Origin: Betaproteobacteria bacterium
GTDB lineage: Bacteria; Pseudomonadota; Gammaproteobacteria; Burkholderiales; SG8-39
Reading direction: 5' to 3'
DNA: 17,728 bases
Assembly: GCA_011391185.1 (NCBI GenBank)
Contig: JAABRB010000032.1
Location: forward strand, 1 to 17,728
Position numbers and translations under genes: made by a program. The notes under the pieces are model-generated. The model was not told the origin of the DNA. It saw only the letters and a list, made by a program, of their open reading frames with translations, and made no database searches. Shown here piece after piece: positions 16,739 to 17,728 of the stretch; the first letter of the stretch is position 1, and each line of letters opens with the position of its first letter.

Positions 16739-17728
16739 ATGCGCGACCGCCATCTCGTCTTCGCGGCCGGTTGCCTCCGCGGTCTCGCGGCCGGGCTCAT
16801 CAGCGTTCTCGCGGCCATCTACCTGGCAAAGCGCGGGTTCCCGGCAGCGGAGATCGGCATCGTGCTCACCGCCGGAATGGCGGGCGTCGCGGTCGGCACC
16901 GCGTACGGAACGTTCCTCGCGGATCGCGTCGGGCGGCGTCGCAGCATGGTGGGACTTTCCATGCTCACCGGAGCCGGCGGCTTCGTGCTCGCATGGTCGC
17001 CGGATCTCTGGTCGGTGACGGTGGCGGCATTCCTCGGCATGCTCAATACGCAGGGCACCGATCGCGGGGCCGCGCAGGCGCTCGAGGTGGCGATCCTGCC
17101 CTCGACAAGCACGCCGCGCGAGCGCACCCGCGTGTATGCCTGGTACAACGCGCTGCAGGACATCGGCGGCGCGGCGGGCGCGGCGCTTGCCGCCGCGCCC
17201 CAGCTGCTGCGCGACGGATTCGGCGTTGCCGAGCCGCGGGCCTATGCCGCGGCGATCCTGCTGTACGGCACGCTGCTCGTGCTCGCCGCAGTCGTCTACT
17301 CGCGCCTGTCGCCGGCAGCCGAGCCGCCGCGGTGGGCACCGCGCGCTGCGGATTCGCTGGGCAATCCGCCGCCGAACACGCGCCGGGCGATCCATCGCTT
17401 TGCCGCGCTCTCGGCGCTGGACGCTTTCGGCGGCGGATTCATCGGCTCGGCGCTCATCGCCTACTTTTTCTATCTGAAGTTCGGCGTAACCGAGGGCGCG
17501 CTGGCCGCGCTGTTCCTGGCGGGAAGACTCATGACGGTGCTGTCGCACTTCGGCGCCGCGTGGCTCGCGGGCCGGATCGGGCTCGTGAACACGATGGTCT
17601 TCACGCACATCCCGTCCAGCCTGCTCCTGCTCACCATCCCGCTCACCGGAAGTTTCGCGGTGGCGGCGTTTCTCTTCATCCTGCGAGAAGGGCTGACGGA
17701 AATGGATGTGCCGACCCGGCAGTCCTAT
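16739..17728 (+). CDS. MFS transporter, C-terminus cut by window edge
   Basis: The frame is open from ATG 16739 to the window end, giving 330 residues of a major facilitator protein with about nine of twelve helices. The first helix is 'LRGLAAGLISVLAAIYLAKR'. The loop 2-3 motif A core is DRVGRR at residues 62-67. Later helices include 'AAILLYGTLLVLAAVVYS' and 'FGGGFIGSALIAYFFYLKFG', and a hydrophilic central loop ('PPRWAPRAADSLGNPPPNTR') separates the two halves. Direction and substrate are unknown. Its place 33 bp after the cyclase-family gene suggests it moves a compound processed by the SDR and cyclase. The ribosome site is weak (CAGCGGA). Confidence 0.88.
   Translation, partial: MRDRHLVFAAGCLRGLAAGLISVLAAIYLAKRGFPAAEIGIVLTAGMAGVAVGTAYGTFLADRVGRRRSMVGLSMLTGAGGFVLAWSPDLWSVTVAAFLGMLNTQGTDRGAAQALEVAILPSTSTPRERTRVYAWYNALQDIGGAAGAALAAAPQLLRDGFGVAEPRAYAAAILLYGTLLVLAAVVYSRLSPAAEPPRWAPRAADSLGNPPPNTRRAIHRFAALSALDAFGGGFIGSALIAYFFYLKFGVTEGALAALFLAGRLMTVLSHFGAAWLAGRIGLVNTMVFTHIPSSLLLLTIPLTGSFAVAAFLFILREGLTEMDVPTRQSY

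Noticed and set aside
15650..17608. Minus-strand open frame of 652 codons opposite the cyclase and MFS genes
   Set aside because: The plus strand carries clear conserved proteins here, and the antisense product is low-complexity Arg/Ala-rich.

Overview
The window is high-GC bacterial chromosome, gene-dense and on both strands. Gene content (a tandem glycine riboswitch ahead of gcvT-gcvH-gcvP, a three-gene DctPQM TRAP transporter, MmgE/PrpD, MaoC, a metal-dependent cyclase-family hydrolase and SDR enzymes) and the use of GTG and TTG starts suggest a betaproteobacterium, probably Burkholderiales-like. This placement is inferred from content, not from a marker gene. No rRNA, tRNA, CRISPR array, transposase or phage gene is visible.

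Positions 1-2189 (minus strand) form a compact catabolic operon: an MmgE/PrpD-family protein, then a MaoC-like hydratase, then an acyl-CoA dehydrogenase that runs off the left edge. It is read from a good sigma70-type promoter in a 113-bp divergent intergenic region. In the other direction lies a haloacetate-dehalogenase-like gene that has lost its middle in frame, including the nucleophile region. It overlaps by 4 bp a complete ketopantoate-reductase-family gene.

Positions 3840-6873 encode a TRAP transporter in the order periplasmic binding protein, small membrane subunit, large membrane subunit. A diverged palindromic repeat separates it from a convergent Cu/Zn superoxide dismutase lipoprotein (minus strand).

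Positions 7662-13717 are the glycine cleavage region. A promoter drives a tandem glycine riboswitch with a 13-bp intrinsic terminator, followed by gcvT (TTG start). A 366-bp gap packed with alternating inverted repeats comes next, then gcvH, gcvP and a DUF4105 (Lnb-type) membrane-anchored protein 12 bp behind gcvP. T, H and P proteins together oxidise glycine to CO2, ammonia and methylene-tetrahydrofolate; the shared L protein is not in the window.

Positions 13749-14213 (minus) encode a small unassigned protein. From 14456 to the right edge a probable operon reads: a small winged-helix-like protein, an SDR oxidoreductase, a cyclase-family hydrolase and a partial MFS transporter. This looks like a small-molecule catabolic unit with its own importer or exporter. 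I see no wholly novel multi-gene system. The most unusual items are the internally deleted dehalogenase, the pair of mutually exclusive hairpins in the riboswitch linker, and the inverted-repeat array splitting the gcv operon.
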